64,000 bases of DNA from the NCBI RefSeq assembly GCF_003589595.1, contig NW_020654422.1, positions 9,701,006-9,765,005 on the forward strand, in the 5' to 3' direction. Numbering within the stretch: position 1 is the stretch's first letter; each line of letters begins with the position of its first letter. Below, in pieces: positions 24,304 through 37,800 of the stretch. The notes beneath the pieces were generated by a model. It had not been told where the DNA came from, searched no databases, and saw only the letters and a program-made list of their open reading frames with translations. This DNA is from Hyposmocoma kahamanoa. Lineage: Eukaryota; Arthropoda; Insecta; Lepidoptera; Cosmopterigidae. Both the position numbers and the translations under genes were made by a program.

Positions 24304-27300
24304 AATGATAATAACAACATGAAATTCATATTTGCCTTCCATTATCTATTTGTAGGTATGTTATAGTCTTTTTTTTGAGTAAAATTACATTTGTAGGATT
24401 GCCAGTTTGCATAAAATTTTAAATAGTTATGTAGTTGTTGTCGATAGTTTTATCTATTGATTGTGAAAGAAGACATAATTTTGCCAAAAATTACTGCATT
24501 GTGAATGTTACGACGTTCTAATGTTTACTAATTGCGTTATAACCTTCTTTATTCCTATTTTGACAGTTGGCCTACAAGTATCGAGATAATTTTTTATTCA
24601 TATACATTTTAACAAGAATAGCCGGAATTAATTATCTATATTGAATTAAAATAAAAAACTTTTTAATATGTCTCCTCTTTATATTTTTCTTAAACGTGTT
24701 CTAAATACAGTACAATGACAATTCAATTGAACTTGCGCTCGGTAATTGGATGAATAATGAGTCGAGGATGACTCAAATGACACAAGCTCGGCTATTTGTT
24801 CCATAAGTGTGACCATGTTCAGTCGATAGTAGATAGAATATTAAATTTATCAACTGCAATCACTAGTTGCTCGCAAGCGGGCAACACTTTTGCGCAATGA
24901 ACTGTCATTTTGCTCCGTCTTCACAAAAGACAGACTATAGTTACTATTTAGTGTCAATTATGTTCACTCTTCCTATCTTGTCTCCAGTACACACATACCC
25001 GCAAAAATAACATATTGAGATTGTAAAATAACAACGTTAATAAATTTAAATAAATAAAAATTAGACGTTAAGTAGCAAAGCTGCCTTACTCAATCTTTAT
25101 TTAAAAATCGAAAGTAAACATTATTTAGATTTTGTGACAAAGAAGAAACAACTAAAAATTAAAAATTGTAACAGTGGAAATGGATCACCTTAAACTTTAA
25201 TGAATAGAAAACCTTTTTCAACTGTTTTAAAAATTGACAAGAACGCAAAAGTTTTTACAAGGAAATTATAAATAAATGAAAAAAATACAGTCGATTATTT
25301 TTTTATTTTCAAATTAAGTCTGAAATAAAAAAGTTAAATAAGCAAACAAAGTTTCGAAAAACACTGTTTGAAGAACACAATTATTTTGGGGACTTAATTA
25401 GTGTTCCAACAAATCGTCGATGTTTTTGCAGTTATTAAAAGAATGTACGTCCTGTTTTAAATTGAATGTTATACCCTAAACAGGACGTAATTTTTTTGAA
25501 ACAGTCATGAAAAACTAAAACATACTCCCCTGAAAAATGTTTTGAAATGGCACTTTCGCCCTTTCTACAAAACACCGACGAAATGTCCTGGTGCGTGTAT
25601 TACTTAAAAAGAATTCTAAACTTTTTTATATTTATACTTATATACTACTTATGACTAATTATTCTACGGTAATGGTCAACAAATACATGCCATCTTCATT
25701 AATTAACTTTCATTAAATTAATCATCAATGATATTGATCTGTGATGTTACATTATTTGGAAAGGCACTTGGACTCTATATATATGAATAAGTAAAGGTGA
25801 TGTCGTACAAGAATGTCCAGGAGAGGGTGTATTGTACAGCAGAGAAAGTACGAGAACATTCTAAAAGACAATAAAATAAGTTTGAAAACACAAAATGCAC
25901 TCTCGCGCCTTCGCGACTTACAATAGCGAGAAATATAAAATATTAGATGTTCATCAAACTTACGATGCTTCATAGAAGTTTCAAAGAGCCATCGATATTG
26001 AAAACCGAACTGAAAATAACATTTCACCACAATATAATACAGGGTAAAGTCATCTGCGACATGAAAGAAACACATCGAAATTCTTAAGGGGAAATATTAC
26101 TTTGCAATCGCGAAATTCTTTGCTGAAACAACTCGCGGGGAGGCAACGTTCATTCCGACAAAAGACGAGCAATATTCCGTACACAAAGGAAAGCAGCCGA
26201 TATATTCAATGCAATGACACAAGAAATGGCGGCGCAAAGCGATAACAAAGCTCATATTGAGAGTTACATCACGGCAGAGCGGCCGCGGCCAGTCCGCAAC
26301 ACACCGCGCTGTACACCGCATCCGGAAAACAAATGCGGCTAAAACTTCGCCGTAGAGTAAGAAAGTGTCGGGCTAGTAGTTTTTATTAACCAAACTTAGT
26401 TAGGTTGGGAGATGCTTTGCAATTAATTAACATGCAACTTTGAATGTTTACGGCATCGTTACGTCCGTCATCTTTAATTAAAAGTGCTTTTTGTTACATT
26501 ACTTCGCATTATTTTGAAACATATGATGTTGTTAAATATTTGAAGAAAATGCCCTTGGAATAAGCGACAATAAATTGTTGCCTAAGAAAATAACATGTGA
26601 ACAATAACATGTGAACAATAACATGTTCCCATTGGATTTATTTAAAGAACAGTATAAGTATATCATAATATAAATATATATAAATATATCATAAATCAAA
26701 AATAAGCGATATATTATACGTAACAAAATACTAACTTACCAATCAAATAATCATTTTTGAAATTTTATATTAATGTCGAAACTTTTCTAATAGTAGATAC
26801 TTAGAAAAAAGGGGAAAAAAATGTTTGATCCCAATAAATTTCGAACGCTAATCAGTTTAGCTTTCGTACAAGTTCAGAGTTTCTGAAATTATTCAGAAGA
26901 GAGACGCATGCGCGTGTTTTACGCGCCACCCCTTAAGGCTTACGACCGCCTCCCTTATAGGAGTATTACCTGCAAATTCGACTCTCAGATCTTGGGCATA
27001 GAAGTCTTCACTCAAGAGATTTGTCATCTTGTGAAAATTTTGAGATCCGAGTCATCCTCAGTTCTAAAGGCGTCATTATGCTCGCGTGCCAAGAATTAAA
27101 TTTTCGTAGCTTATGCTGAGAATTCTCACTTCATCGTAGGCGACGGTTTTAAGCGCCATCGCTCAATCAAAATCAGACCTTGTGTTTGGTACCATAGGGT
27201 TGATTATTGTTTTGTTGCTCTACCAGGTTTAAGACAATTGTAGAGCATAGAGTAGAGAGCTCAGTCGGCTGCGAGCCCTGACACTGAGCGAACCGGCACT

Positions 27301-28500
27301 TTGCTCGCTTGCGCGCCGCGACCGCAACTTATTTCGTAGCACTCTACTCTTTATGATCTACGTTTTAAATTTAAATAGTGTAATTAAATAAAAGTATACT
27401 GAACTGAATTTCTTCATTAAGACGCAAAATTTTAGAACAGAAATTTAAAATTTTTATTTCTTTTATTAACTAAACACAACTTGATGTTATAAAACTATTT
27501 TATTATTATCGATGAAATTTTAACAGTTTTTTAGCAGGAATATAAGATTAATGCGTTTTATTTCATGAATCGAAATGAAAAAGTAGCAATTTTACTTTAG
27601 TGGTCTTCATTTATCGTTACCTGTACAGAACCATAATAAAGGTTGTAATAATTTTAGAATAGCATTGGACCCTCTCGTAAATATTTCACCAGTTCAATCC
27701 CCTTAAATTAAATTTATTGTCAAATTAAATTGTAGCTAAGTGTGTAAATAAATAAGAGTGGATGTAAATCGTAGTTAGCGTGTCGGGAGGTACGCGGAGC
27801 GCCGCTGGCTGGGCGGCGGCGGGCGCTACAGGCGGTGGCGGGCGAGACGGCATACTTGCCGTCTGCCTGACATTCCCCAGTTAATTAAAGCCCATTTGTA
27901 CACTGTCTTGCAAAATATAATTTATGGAATGGGAAAATGTTGCTGCCGGTACGAATTATTTTATTTTCGAAAATATTCTGGTTAGTTAAACAATTTGTCG
28001 CTAACTTGAATTTTAAGCTTGTTTTCAAAGCCTTGATCAACGGCTTTGTACGCTTTTTAGTTAAACATAGAATGTCAGGAAAGTAAAAAACGTACTGGTT
28101 TGCTGATATTCATAAACAAAAGTCCCAACTCGTCTTTGTTGATTCCAAATAAGCCCGCCTCAATCTAAGGCTCCGCCTACTCGCTAAAGGTAAATATGTT
28201 CTAATATAAGCAGTCTTATATACTCGGGGGTATACAGTCCTTTTTCCTGTTCCGCGGGAATCTATGTATCAATATTTTTTTCAGTAACACAACTATTTAT
28301 GGTATATACTTGCAGTTTGAACTTAGGTGTTGTTGCGATTAACCAAGACAACAAATGAAAACAGTAGCTTTATAAAAGTATTTAATGTCAGACAGTTGTG
28401 TTGAGATTGATTTAAATATAAAAGAATGACTAATATTTTAATATTAATTGCTCCAATAATATGTATAGTGAGAACGTGAACAAGTGAAGACAAAGCTTCG
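24304..28500. other. AT-rich non-coding stretch upstream of the sarcoglycan gene
   Basis: It contains a small tandem array of a 14-mer (aataacatgtgaac, ~2.7 copies) at ~26588-26626 and an AT microsatellite at ~26660-26715. GC-richer, possibly regulatory islands lie at ~26100-26340, 27240-27330 and 27770-27890. No coding exon is recognised. The last few hundred bases before 28785 must hold the promoter or an upstream untranslated exon of the gene, but no TATA box or initiator can be picked with confidence. Confidence 0.45.
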
Positions 28501-28784
28501 GTTACGAAAACGTTGGTTAACTAAAGACGCAGCGTTAAACAAAATCAACAGGACAGAAGTTTCGTGGCCGAAGGACGGCGCGATGTCGGAGAAAGCTGGT
28601 CGGTACTAACAAGCTAGCCACCTGAAGTTGTTAGTCTCCAACTGTGATAACCTCGCTATAGGTGATAGGAATAACTGGTGTATCTGTCCAAAAGTGGACA
28701 ACTACACGCCAAGTCCCTTTGAAGTAGTTTCGCATGGATGCTGGTTGAAAGTTCAAGAATCGAAAGAAGGCTTATGCTGCGACC
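28500..28784 (+). promoter_or_regulatory. Probable 5' untranslated part of sarcoglycan exon 1 (limits uncertain)
   Basis: Sequence immediately upstream of the start codon at 28785 is less AT-rich and continues open to splicing only at 28871, so it is likely transcribed as 5' UTR. In-frame stops upstream (for example tga at 28746-28748) exclude an N-terminal extension in this exon. The transcription start is not determined. A different frame across 28628-28861 is a chance overlap. Confidence 0.4.
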
Positions 28785-28870
28785 ATGATGGAAACTCACT
28801 CTTTAGGACGGAATCGACAGACTCCTGCGGCCAGGAACCACATTGTCTATACCGATCATAAAGGAAGAAA
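28785..28870 (+). CDS. Scgdelta: Sarcoglycan coding exon 1
   Basis: This exon encodes residues 1-28 plus two bases of codon 29. Two ATGs stand in tandem (28785 and 28788) after 'gcgacc'. The first is chosen, but either could start. An in-frame stop lies at 28746-28748. The exon ends at a consensus donor (gtaagt at 28871). It encodes part of the polar, basic cytoplasmic tail, which is poorly conserved in the family. The assignment therefore rests on phase agreement with exon 2 (phase 2 joined to a single leading base), the donor and the start context. An alternative first exon elsewhere in the 14.8-kb intron cannot be excluded. Confidence 0.75.
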
Positions 28871-31800
28871 GTAAGTATTTTTTTAATTTTGTTTTTTATT
28901 AAAGAAATAAATTAAAGAAATTCTTGTGTAATGTGCTAACTTTCTGATGTACATATTCGTTCATAATATCATCTTATTTTGCATCGTTTATTTTCTTCAT
29001 TTTAATGATGCTGGTAACTCATTTCCATCACAAAATTTTCTAAAGTAGAAATGTTATTATATTTTTATATTACTAAATGATATACGAAAATCTTCTTTGC
29101 TCTTATTTTCACTCGCAGAGCAATAATTGTCTTACGATTATGTTTGCTAAGCGGCTTCAACTTGCTTTCGGAATTGCAAAACATAATTGAGTTTTAAAAC
29201 ACTACACCTTGAGTATAAACATATTTACAGGCTGTAAAACATAATGCGAACCATGTTCGTAACATTATGATTGTACTACTGAAGTTTTTCTGTAACTTTA
29301 GTAAACGTGTTGATTGTTGAGTAATTAATCCAAAGGGTTACAATTTAAACCTCTAAACCAAAACAAATGAGTCCTATTATTTCTCTCAATTTAGTCCAAC
29401 AAGCGGCTGGGGCTGGGAGTCAAAGGTTCGCCGGAGCGCGGAACTCAATGGCCGTGAATTTGTAATCTTCATTATTTTCAACTGAACTTCACTTTCACTT
29501 CCTACCCACTTCTGTTTCTCTTAATTTAGTAGCACAACTTTTGAGAAGTACCAAAGTAGGACAAATTACCGTAATTTTCTGTTAGACGAGCTTTTTTGGC
29601 ATTCTAACTGTTACGGATAGCTTGGTTAACTGTAAATTATCGTCAATTGTAATTATTATCGTCAAGTACTATTAAAATGGATCAAATTCAAGTCATTAAA
29701 GCACTAATGGCAAGGGTTGTACCACAGCGAAAGAACATATTTGTAACTCAGGCAAATCTAAGTATTAGTTAATGCTTGAACGTTGTCGGTTATGGTTGAA
29801 TAAAAAGCTTATAAAAAATAATAGTAAAAAAACATGAAAAGGAGGCTATCACAATATTATAATCTCGGCGAGCGCCAGAAATAGTGTCATGAACAGACTC
29901 CTAAAATAAAGTATAAATCTCATGCTGTTCTCGAATGAATTATGTGTTCAACTCATAGGGAAAGAAATTTTCATATAAATTAAGTGTAGAAAGTTTGTAA
30001 CCAGTGAAAGAAACGCGACCGTGATAAGTTTGTAGAACATTTAAATTCTTATGACGCCTCCAGCTACTTCGCGGTTTATGTTATTGTCTAGAGAATATCA
30101 TTCATAACACAGATGCTGAAACTGTTTTTCAACTTTAAAGTCTATTCTCCTCGACAGGATTTTATTTTCATTACAATGTTGATGGTTTGTGAGGAAATGG
30201 CTCTACAACCATTTAAGATATTCCGATTTTATCGTGTGTATGGTCTCTTCGTTTGGTATCAATACTAAGTTTGTGATAATATTTCAGTCTAATAGAAGTC
30301 CTCATTCTTTTACGGTAAACATCGTCAATGTTTTTCATACGTGTAATAACATAATAATGAATTAAAATAAATTTCCTTCAGCTCAGGCGACGAGTTATTA
30401 TAAAATATTTGAATAGCAACCGTCCCACAGCCCATTTGTACGGCTGGAGGAGAACGTATACTCAACAACTATTATCTGAACTATGAAAAAAGTCTGCCGA
30501 TTTTGTTATTTGGGATGAGGTAGATTTTACTATTTGGAAATGATATGAATGAACTAAAGTCCGAGCTCATCTTAGATTCGCCAGGCGACATGGTTGAATG
30601 TGTGCCGCGGAAGGACAGTCGAGTTACTTGTACTTCCGTTAGTCACATTTTCGCAACAAGGTATTCACATTTCGAGGACTGGAAAGTTGGCGTTATCGCG
30701 TTTAAAATAGAACGACAAACACATCTAACTTTGTGATGCAAAATGAATACGGTTGGACAACGTTTTCGGTTTCTTTTGTCTTAGAAACTAATAAAACTTA
30801 AAATCCACGCGAATAATCAGACACTTGTCCAAATATCTTTTTTTATTAACTTTATTGTACCCCCCTTCACACATAAAGAAGTGTACGAAGTTAACAACAT
30901 TTGTAAAAGTTGTAAAAGTGACTTTGTATATAACATAAAGTAATCTCTAGTTCATAAACTTAATATTACAGACAACAACAACAAGTAAATCTTTTTAGCA
31001 TTTTCTTGAACACAAAAGATATTTCTCCAATGCTGGGACGGATTTGATTATACAGGTACTAGAGTGACAAACTTAAGCATTTTGCGTATTCGGTTGCGAC
31101 ACGTCCGGGTCGGGGATTCAACGGAACGAACATTATAAGTACGCGGTAAGTGTACAAATTGATTTATTGAAGTTCTGCGGCAGCTCTGTGCTTGTGTATT
31201 CGTAGTCATTTGCGTACACAGCGTATACAGATAAAGTTAAAATAAAAAAGAAACTTCACAAACAGAAATCCTCTTGTCGAGCTTTACGAGCCGACGCACC
31301 TCCGCATAAATAAGTTGTTCGTGAATTTTATGTTCCATTGCAAATACATAGTGCTTAATATTGAGCAAATTATATAATTAAAGTACAGAATTGATAATTC
31401 ACTTTTCATTATGCGGCGTAGTAAGTTGTTTTCATTTTGTTACTTAGCTTTTAGTTGTGAATTGTAAAATAAAAACCTTGCATTACAATTTACGTATTGT
31501 GTGTAAAAGTAAATAGAACGTAGAACGCATTTTAGAGATCAATTCGTATCGTATAAGGTTAATGATCAAAAAGTTGAAACTACATTAGCGATCAATTTCC
31601 GACTAATACAACTGAAGGAAAGTTTTACTAAAACCAACAATTTGCTTTATGAAATCGGTGATAATTATGAAAAGTCACGCGAACACTGTTTTAGTTAGAT
31701 GCGCATTGATTAATTCATCAAGGTGGTATGTGCTTGAAACTTTGAAGATACATGAGTCGGAGTATTTAAATCCTATTATATTACTGAAGATAAATTGCAA

Positions 31801-34800
31801 ACCGATGATAATGAGTAAAATGATCGATAAAATTGAACGATAAGAGAGCTAGTGCAATCACAAACACAGGATATTTAAAATTTTCTGTCCCACGGTCGGC
31901 AACGCATAAGTATGAGAATATCAATAGGTAGTGGTTACCTTCCCTACTGACTGCCGGTTTCAATACTACAATTATAGTTAGTGTATTACTGTCGGCTCAA
32001 CAAACGTGCATCTTTGTACAATAGCATAATAGCATACTTACTATAAATACAAAGAATAGAGTTTGAAATCGGCGTGATATTTATTCATTGAATTAACATT
32101 CCGCAACTGCAAGCACAATTTAAGCGTTATTTTCCGCCCAAAATTTCTGTTTGTCAATTAAAATATTTGGAATCACTGAAATCATTTCAATGGCGGTTAA
32201 TTTGATTATTTGGAAAACTCGACAAGAGATAGCAAATTACTGTTTGTTAATATTTCTGATGCAACCGTTGAATTTGTGTCGCGTTAATTGTGCACCATTT
32301 GGGAATTAACATTTATAACAGACTAGCGACATTGTTACCTGTTTCGTAATTCGTAACATTTTCGTTTAATGTACCTAGTTTATTTAATACAAGCAAATCT
32401 TATATTATGGAAATTCAACGTCCTTTTTCATAGAGTCACATTGCAATGTATAACAACAAAGTAGTCTTAGGAGCTAGCAGTAATAATTAATTAATCCTAC
32501 GGTGGAATATGGTATAGTAAAAAGGCAGGAGTAATCTGTGAGCATGTCCGCGGGGCGCAAACAGACCAAAGCCGGGGCTACGTGACGCGCAGCGCAATCG
32601 CACGTCGCTAATACAACCGCGTTTTCCGCCGATAATTACGAGATCTCATTATTAAAGGAACCAGCCATATTACTCTGTTACAAATGAATTAAATGTTGGT
32701 TTATACACATTATAGTTTCTTGAAATTACGTAACTCTGGCATGGTTTGCTGGAATACATTGGTTCGAATCCAGCCGAATCGAAGGATTTTTTTCTAAGTG
32801 TTCGATCTTTCTATTAATAATTATAACAAACTAGTAGTGTAATTTCACAAAAATAATTGAAAGTCATGGTGATCAATGATCAAACATAGTCACATTCAAT
32901 AAAAAAAAAAAACTTGAATATTACGTAACTTTCGTACTCAATTATTAATTAATTTTTGCGTAGATTAGCTTTCAACTTATTTTTAATTATGAGGTAGTAA
33001 ATTGTATAAACTACTTAATGTGCATTCAGTGAGCATAAGTTCTCTATACAATAGATGAATGAAAAAAGATTTATATCTCCAAAAGTACGTAAAATTAGCT
33101 GACGTTAAAGTCTCAGAGCGTCGACGTCAATCGGTGGACGACACTAGCGAATTTAAATTAACATCAACATCAGCCCGGCGCGTAGTTAACATACGAGTGT
33201 TGAGTGGAGTGGATTTATCGTGTGCAATCACAGTTCAGATGTTGGTATTCCATCCGAAACCCCCGAGAACTCGCATCGACTGAATTATTTACACGCATCC
33301 GGCTCTAGCCAAAGGAACCGATGCGACGCGAAGGGATATATAATCTTTATTCTCATCGACAACCTTTACCCCTTGGTAGATACTAGATTGAATTGAAATA
33401 TATTTATTACAAAATCCCTTTGTTCTTTGTCATCGATGTTTTTTCCCATTCGCTTATTATTCTTGCTTCAGTTTGACTCTCTCACGTAACTTGTAACAAA
33501 CACAAAGTACTGTGAGAGAAACAAAGAACTAAATTTAAACATAATTTACTAATTAGTAATATGAGCATATTACGCCTAAGGTGTAAAAATTGTATAATGC
33601 AATCTTTGTTAATATGTGTTCGCTCTTGCGATACACTTTTAAACAGATTATGTCTCGAGATCCCCTCACATAATCCATAATACTTAAGCTGTACGTAAGT
33701 TGTCGCAGAGTTTATGAGTGGAGCAAGCCGGTTCAACTTCGGCCTCTAACTTCAAGTACCCCGACGGCAGCGGGACACGCCCTCACGAATTACTTCCAAA
33801 CGATTTCGCGATCTCTGAATAATCAGTTAAACTTGCACATCTGTGGTCTCTATTAAAAACTTGAGGAACGAAGTTCGTTTCATGATCATTTTTTCTGAGG
33901 CAGAAGTAGTAGTTATTCTAATTTTCTTCTAATTCAATTCTTCTTATTTTTATTGGTTAAATGTAAAATTATGAATGGTCTTAAATTATAATTATTAAAC
34001 ACAGTTTCAAAGTTTCAAACTTGCAAGTGTTTGTAGTTGTATTTTAAAAAAATGTTTCATGCGGCTTAAATGTGTCATTTGAGAATTAATTCAACACTGA
34101 GGATGTGCAACGTGCATGAATAAAATACGTCTCATTAATTCCAAAATACCTTTATACATAGGTATTTACGAATGTCAGCCACGGTGTTAAAATTTACACT
34201 AATTAAATACCTGACATTTTTGTCAAATCTGTCTGTATTTATAAATAACAAGTTCGTAATGTAATTTCAGTCGCTCTTAGTTATTAATTTTTGTTTATTT
34301 GACTGTTCTAGTTAAAAGTTACTTGGTTTTTAGAAGAATGTCGAATGGAGTTTCAAGGTTTCTTTTTAAACCACAAAAAAAACTTCAATATCAATTGCGT
34401 ATAGCGACATTTTTTAATTTGAACAATTTGATTTTCAAATAAACATATAAAGTAATATTTGTCAGTGAACAAAAGATATTTGTGTAGATAAAAATGTAAT
34501 GGGAACATGTTTTATTCATGATGAACTATTATTGATCTTATTAAAAGCCCAATGACTTTATAACAAATTGTATTTACATGCGCCATTATTTGACTTTATA
34601 TATACATAATTAACTCGATAAAAGTTCCGTGGTTGGCGGCGAAACGTAATTAATATGAAAATTGGTTGAAATTTTGATTCATATTCACACGTTGTTCTCC
34701 CCTTGTACAGCGTCATAAATAATAAAGTAATATGCCACATAATCATTATTCAAGGAAAGCGGCTTGTATTAAATTTAACGGTTTTTCTGTCTTGTTTTAC

Positions 34801-37800
34801 GATTACGATGTGAAATATAGAGGTAGCGTATATTTTTTCTAAAATTTATATCACTCGCTCTAGATACAGAACTTTTTTGAAATAAATTAAGCCTAATTAA
34901 ACTACTTGTCTAGATTATAACGATGTGTTTAAACCCAACGTGGGTTTAAACACATCGGTTTGTGACTTAGCATTCGGTATGAAAATTTCCTGCAATCTCT
35001 CGGGCCCAAGATTTTTATAAGTATATTCGTATTTCATATTCATATTCATTTATTGCGTGTCACATACTTAGCGAATTATAGATGTTACAGTGTTGGGCAG
35101 TTAACATGTAACGCCCTATAAAGGCATATATATTTTGGTCTCTCTATACAATTATTTTTAAAATATTTCTTTATTTCACAAATTGTATAAATGATTCGTA
35201 TACGTAGCAAAGGTATAAAATTGTCAGTTATCTAAAAATTCTAAACACATGTTAAATATAAGGATATTGTTCAAATTGAAAGACCGCGAGTGGCGAGACA
35301 AGCGCCGGCGTCCCAGGCGGCGTAAGCATTGTTTTATGGTCGTCGTGCCGCCAACAAAGTTCGGCAACTGCTTTATGATCCTAATTTATAAGTGAGCGCC
35401 GGGAGTGCGAGTATTTATGACTCTTTCCGGCTTCCCGTCAGTGCGTTCTGAACGTCACCGCACGATAGCGGCGCATCGCACACTAATCAAACAATATCCT
35501 TATTTACTATTAAAAATCGTAAATGTATAAAGAAGCGGCATATTTTAAGAACTCTGTTAAACACAATAAGTAGACAGTTCTAGGTTCGATCTTCGTGTGA
35601 AGGTCAGAACCTCAACATCTTTTCGAACGATATCTTTGGTTCACTAAATTATAATTTATTTTTGCAGTAACACAATATTGTGATGAAACCTGTCGGAGAA
35701 GCTGCACAAGTTTTCGAATATGTGTGACGTTTTCTACCTTCATTGAGCTTACGTAGTAGACGCTCTTCTTCGTACTCAGCAAAGGGCTGTTTTGCGTATA
35801 GACAAAATAGTAAAAGATGTAAAAAACATCAACAATCGACTTTATAAAATGTAACAAGCTGACTAGGTTACTCGTCTTCAATCAGGAAGTCTCACATGAC
35901 AGATTTACAGTCTCCAAGGGCTTTGTGTGATAAATTTTGCGAGCATAAATTAATTTTCAATTTGCCTTTGACGTTTCGCTGAGCCGGCCGGCATGTCTCT
36001 CAGGCCGGGTATTAACCGAACATGACACCCTGCCGACTGTACCCATATCTTGCAGCCGCATATAGGCTACGAAGACATGCTGACAACGTATGAGCAGCCA
36101 AGATTACCAACCTTAAGACCCCGGCTTAGGAGTTTGATATGATCGTTTTTATGATACTATCTGTAAATTTTTAAATTATTCGGGAACCGTTTAATGAACG
36201 ATATTTTTTTGGCAAAACTACAAATGAATAATCTACATAAAGGCTCAAAAAAGGAGTAGACTAGTGCATTAAACTTTTGTCTCGAACAGGAACATCGAGT
36301 TCTCTCGAAGTAGTCGTAAGAAATTCATGTCGATAGAAATTTATATTGAGAATCGAGCACACTGTGAGAACACTGTTGTAGTACAGAATGCAACATGCAA
36401 AAGCCATTGAGCGGGTGCTGAATGGATGTTCCTTCGAATGCCGCCACCAACGCGCCTCGTGGCTTGTATGAATTTGACATAGCTTTAGTTATGAATAATT
36501 GTACTCGCCTTGAATTGAGTCTGTTGAGGTTCTATTAATTATTATTGTAACGTTATTCTTCGTAAGGAATGCGTAATACATCGAGGTGTTATTAAAGTCT
36601 GACTGCAGGCTGCGACTTCAATTTTATTTACATAAACTTATGGAAATGCAAGTTTAATTTAAGAATTATGTTAATTTTTTATCATAGAGCTTTATTTAGT
36701 TACTTAGTGGAAATCGTGCACATATGCAGTTTATAATATTATTCAACATTTCGCTTGTCGGAGAAAGTTTGAGTTGGTCGTCCCACATCATCCTTAGTTA
36801 TTACGGGATCGTTTAATTTGCATACCGGCTAGAGTAGCCAAGTTGTCGATTCAACGGTGCATTGGCTCAAATATCCGTCGCCGCCAACACGAAGGAGGAA
36901 GAGATTTCATTGCGCTTGATTTATGGACCCCGTAATGGGCCACTGCGTTGCATTTGCTGCATGCAACCGCTTTGCTTACCCTCCGCCGACCCCTCCACTT
37001 TAAAGTAAACATTTCCTTAAATAACATTTGCATATTGCGGCCTCTTTATCCCGATTTTCTTATAACTTTCTGACAGTGGTTTCAAAACAGCTCTAACTAT
37101 TTTTACCCAGGTTTTCACTTTACGCAGGTTTATGATGTGAATCATCACATTCGCTCAAAATAGAGTATAAATATATTAATTTATTATGTATATTGAGTCG
37201 TTAACTGAGCTACTGAAAATTTTACATTACATGAAACAGTTTCAGCAAGCGATTCAAACGTTGATTAAACAATCCGTGCGAGTCAAATATTTAAACTGGA
37301 TTTTCAAGTTTATTCACATGTGTTTTGTAAAGAAATGAGAGCAATCACTGGCAATATCGTTTCCATAAGCACATTTATTACATATGCTATTGTAGCTAAA
37401 AGATATATATATAGATATATATAAGATATATAGATATATACATATCTTATAAAAGACTGGACAAGACGAAATATACATTGAAATAGTTCGTAACAGAATA
37501 TTGAATCTTCCAGTTTCCTTTTACACGCGGATGGCTTTATTTCGGCAGTATCTTAGCGATACGTCATTGGCAAATTGAAAAGTTAATTTATGTCGCTCCG
37601 CTGAGCCTACGCAGCTCACCGGGTGACACTCGAAATACTGCGCAATCTCTTATTTCACCCGATCCCCGGCAATCGATGTGCACAGCATAAAGCCAGATAA
37701 GAACAAAATGTTGCCGGTTGTTTTCCAATCTGTAGTCCTTGAGATTTGATAAGTTGGAAAATATATTTCTTAATGTTCTTTTCTTCTATATTTGTGCCAC

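Noticed and set aside
26588..26626. CRISPR-like or other functional array from the repeated 14-mer
   Set aside because: Fewer than three contiguous units with no spacers, in an insect genome; it is a small tandem duplication.
28628..28861. 77-codon open frame overlapping sarcoglycan exon 1
   Set aside because: It starts at a TTG, has no domain, and its stop precedes the donor. The overlapping frame beginning at 28785 joins exon 2 in phase.
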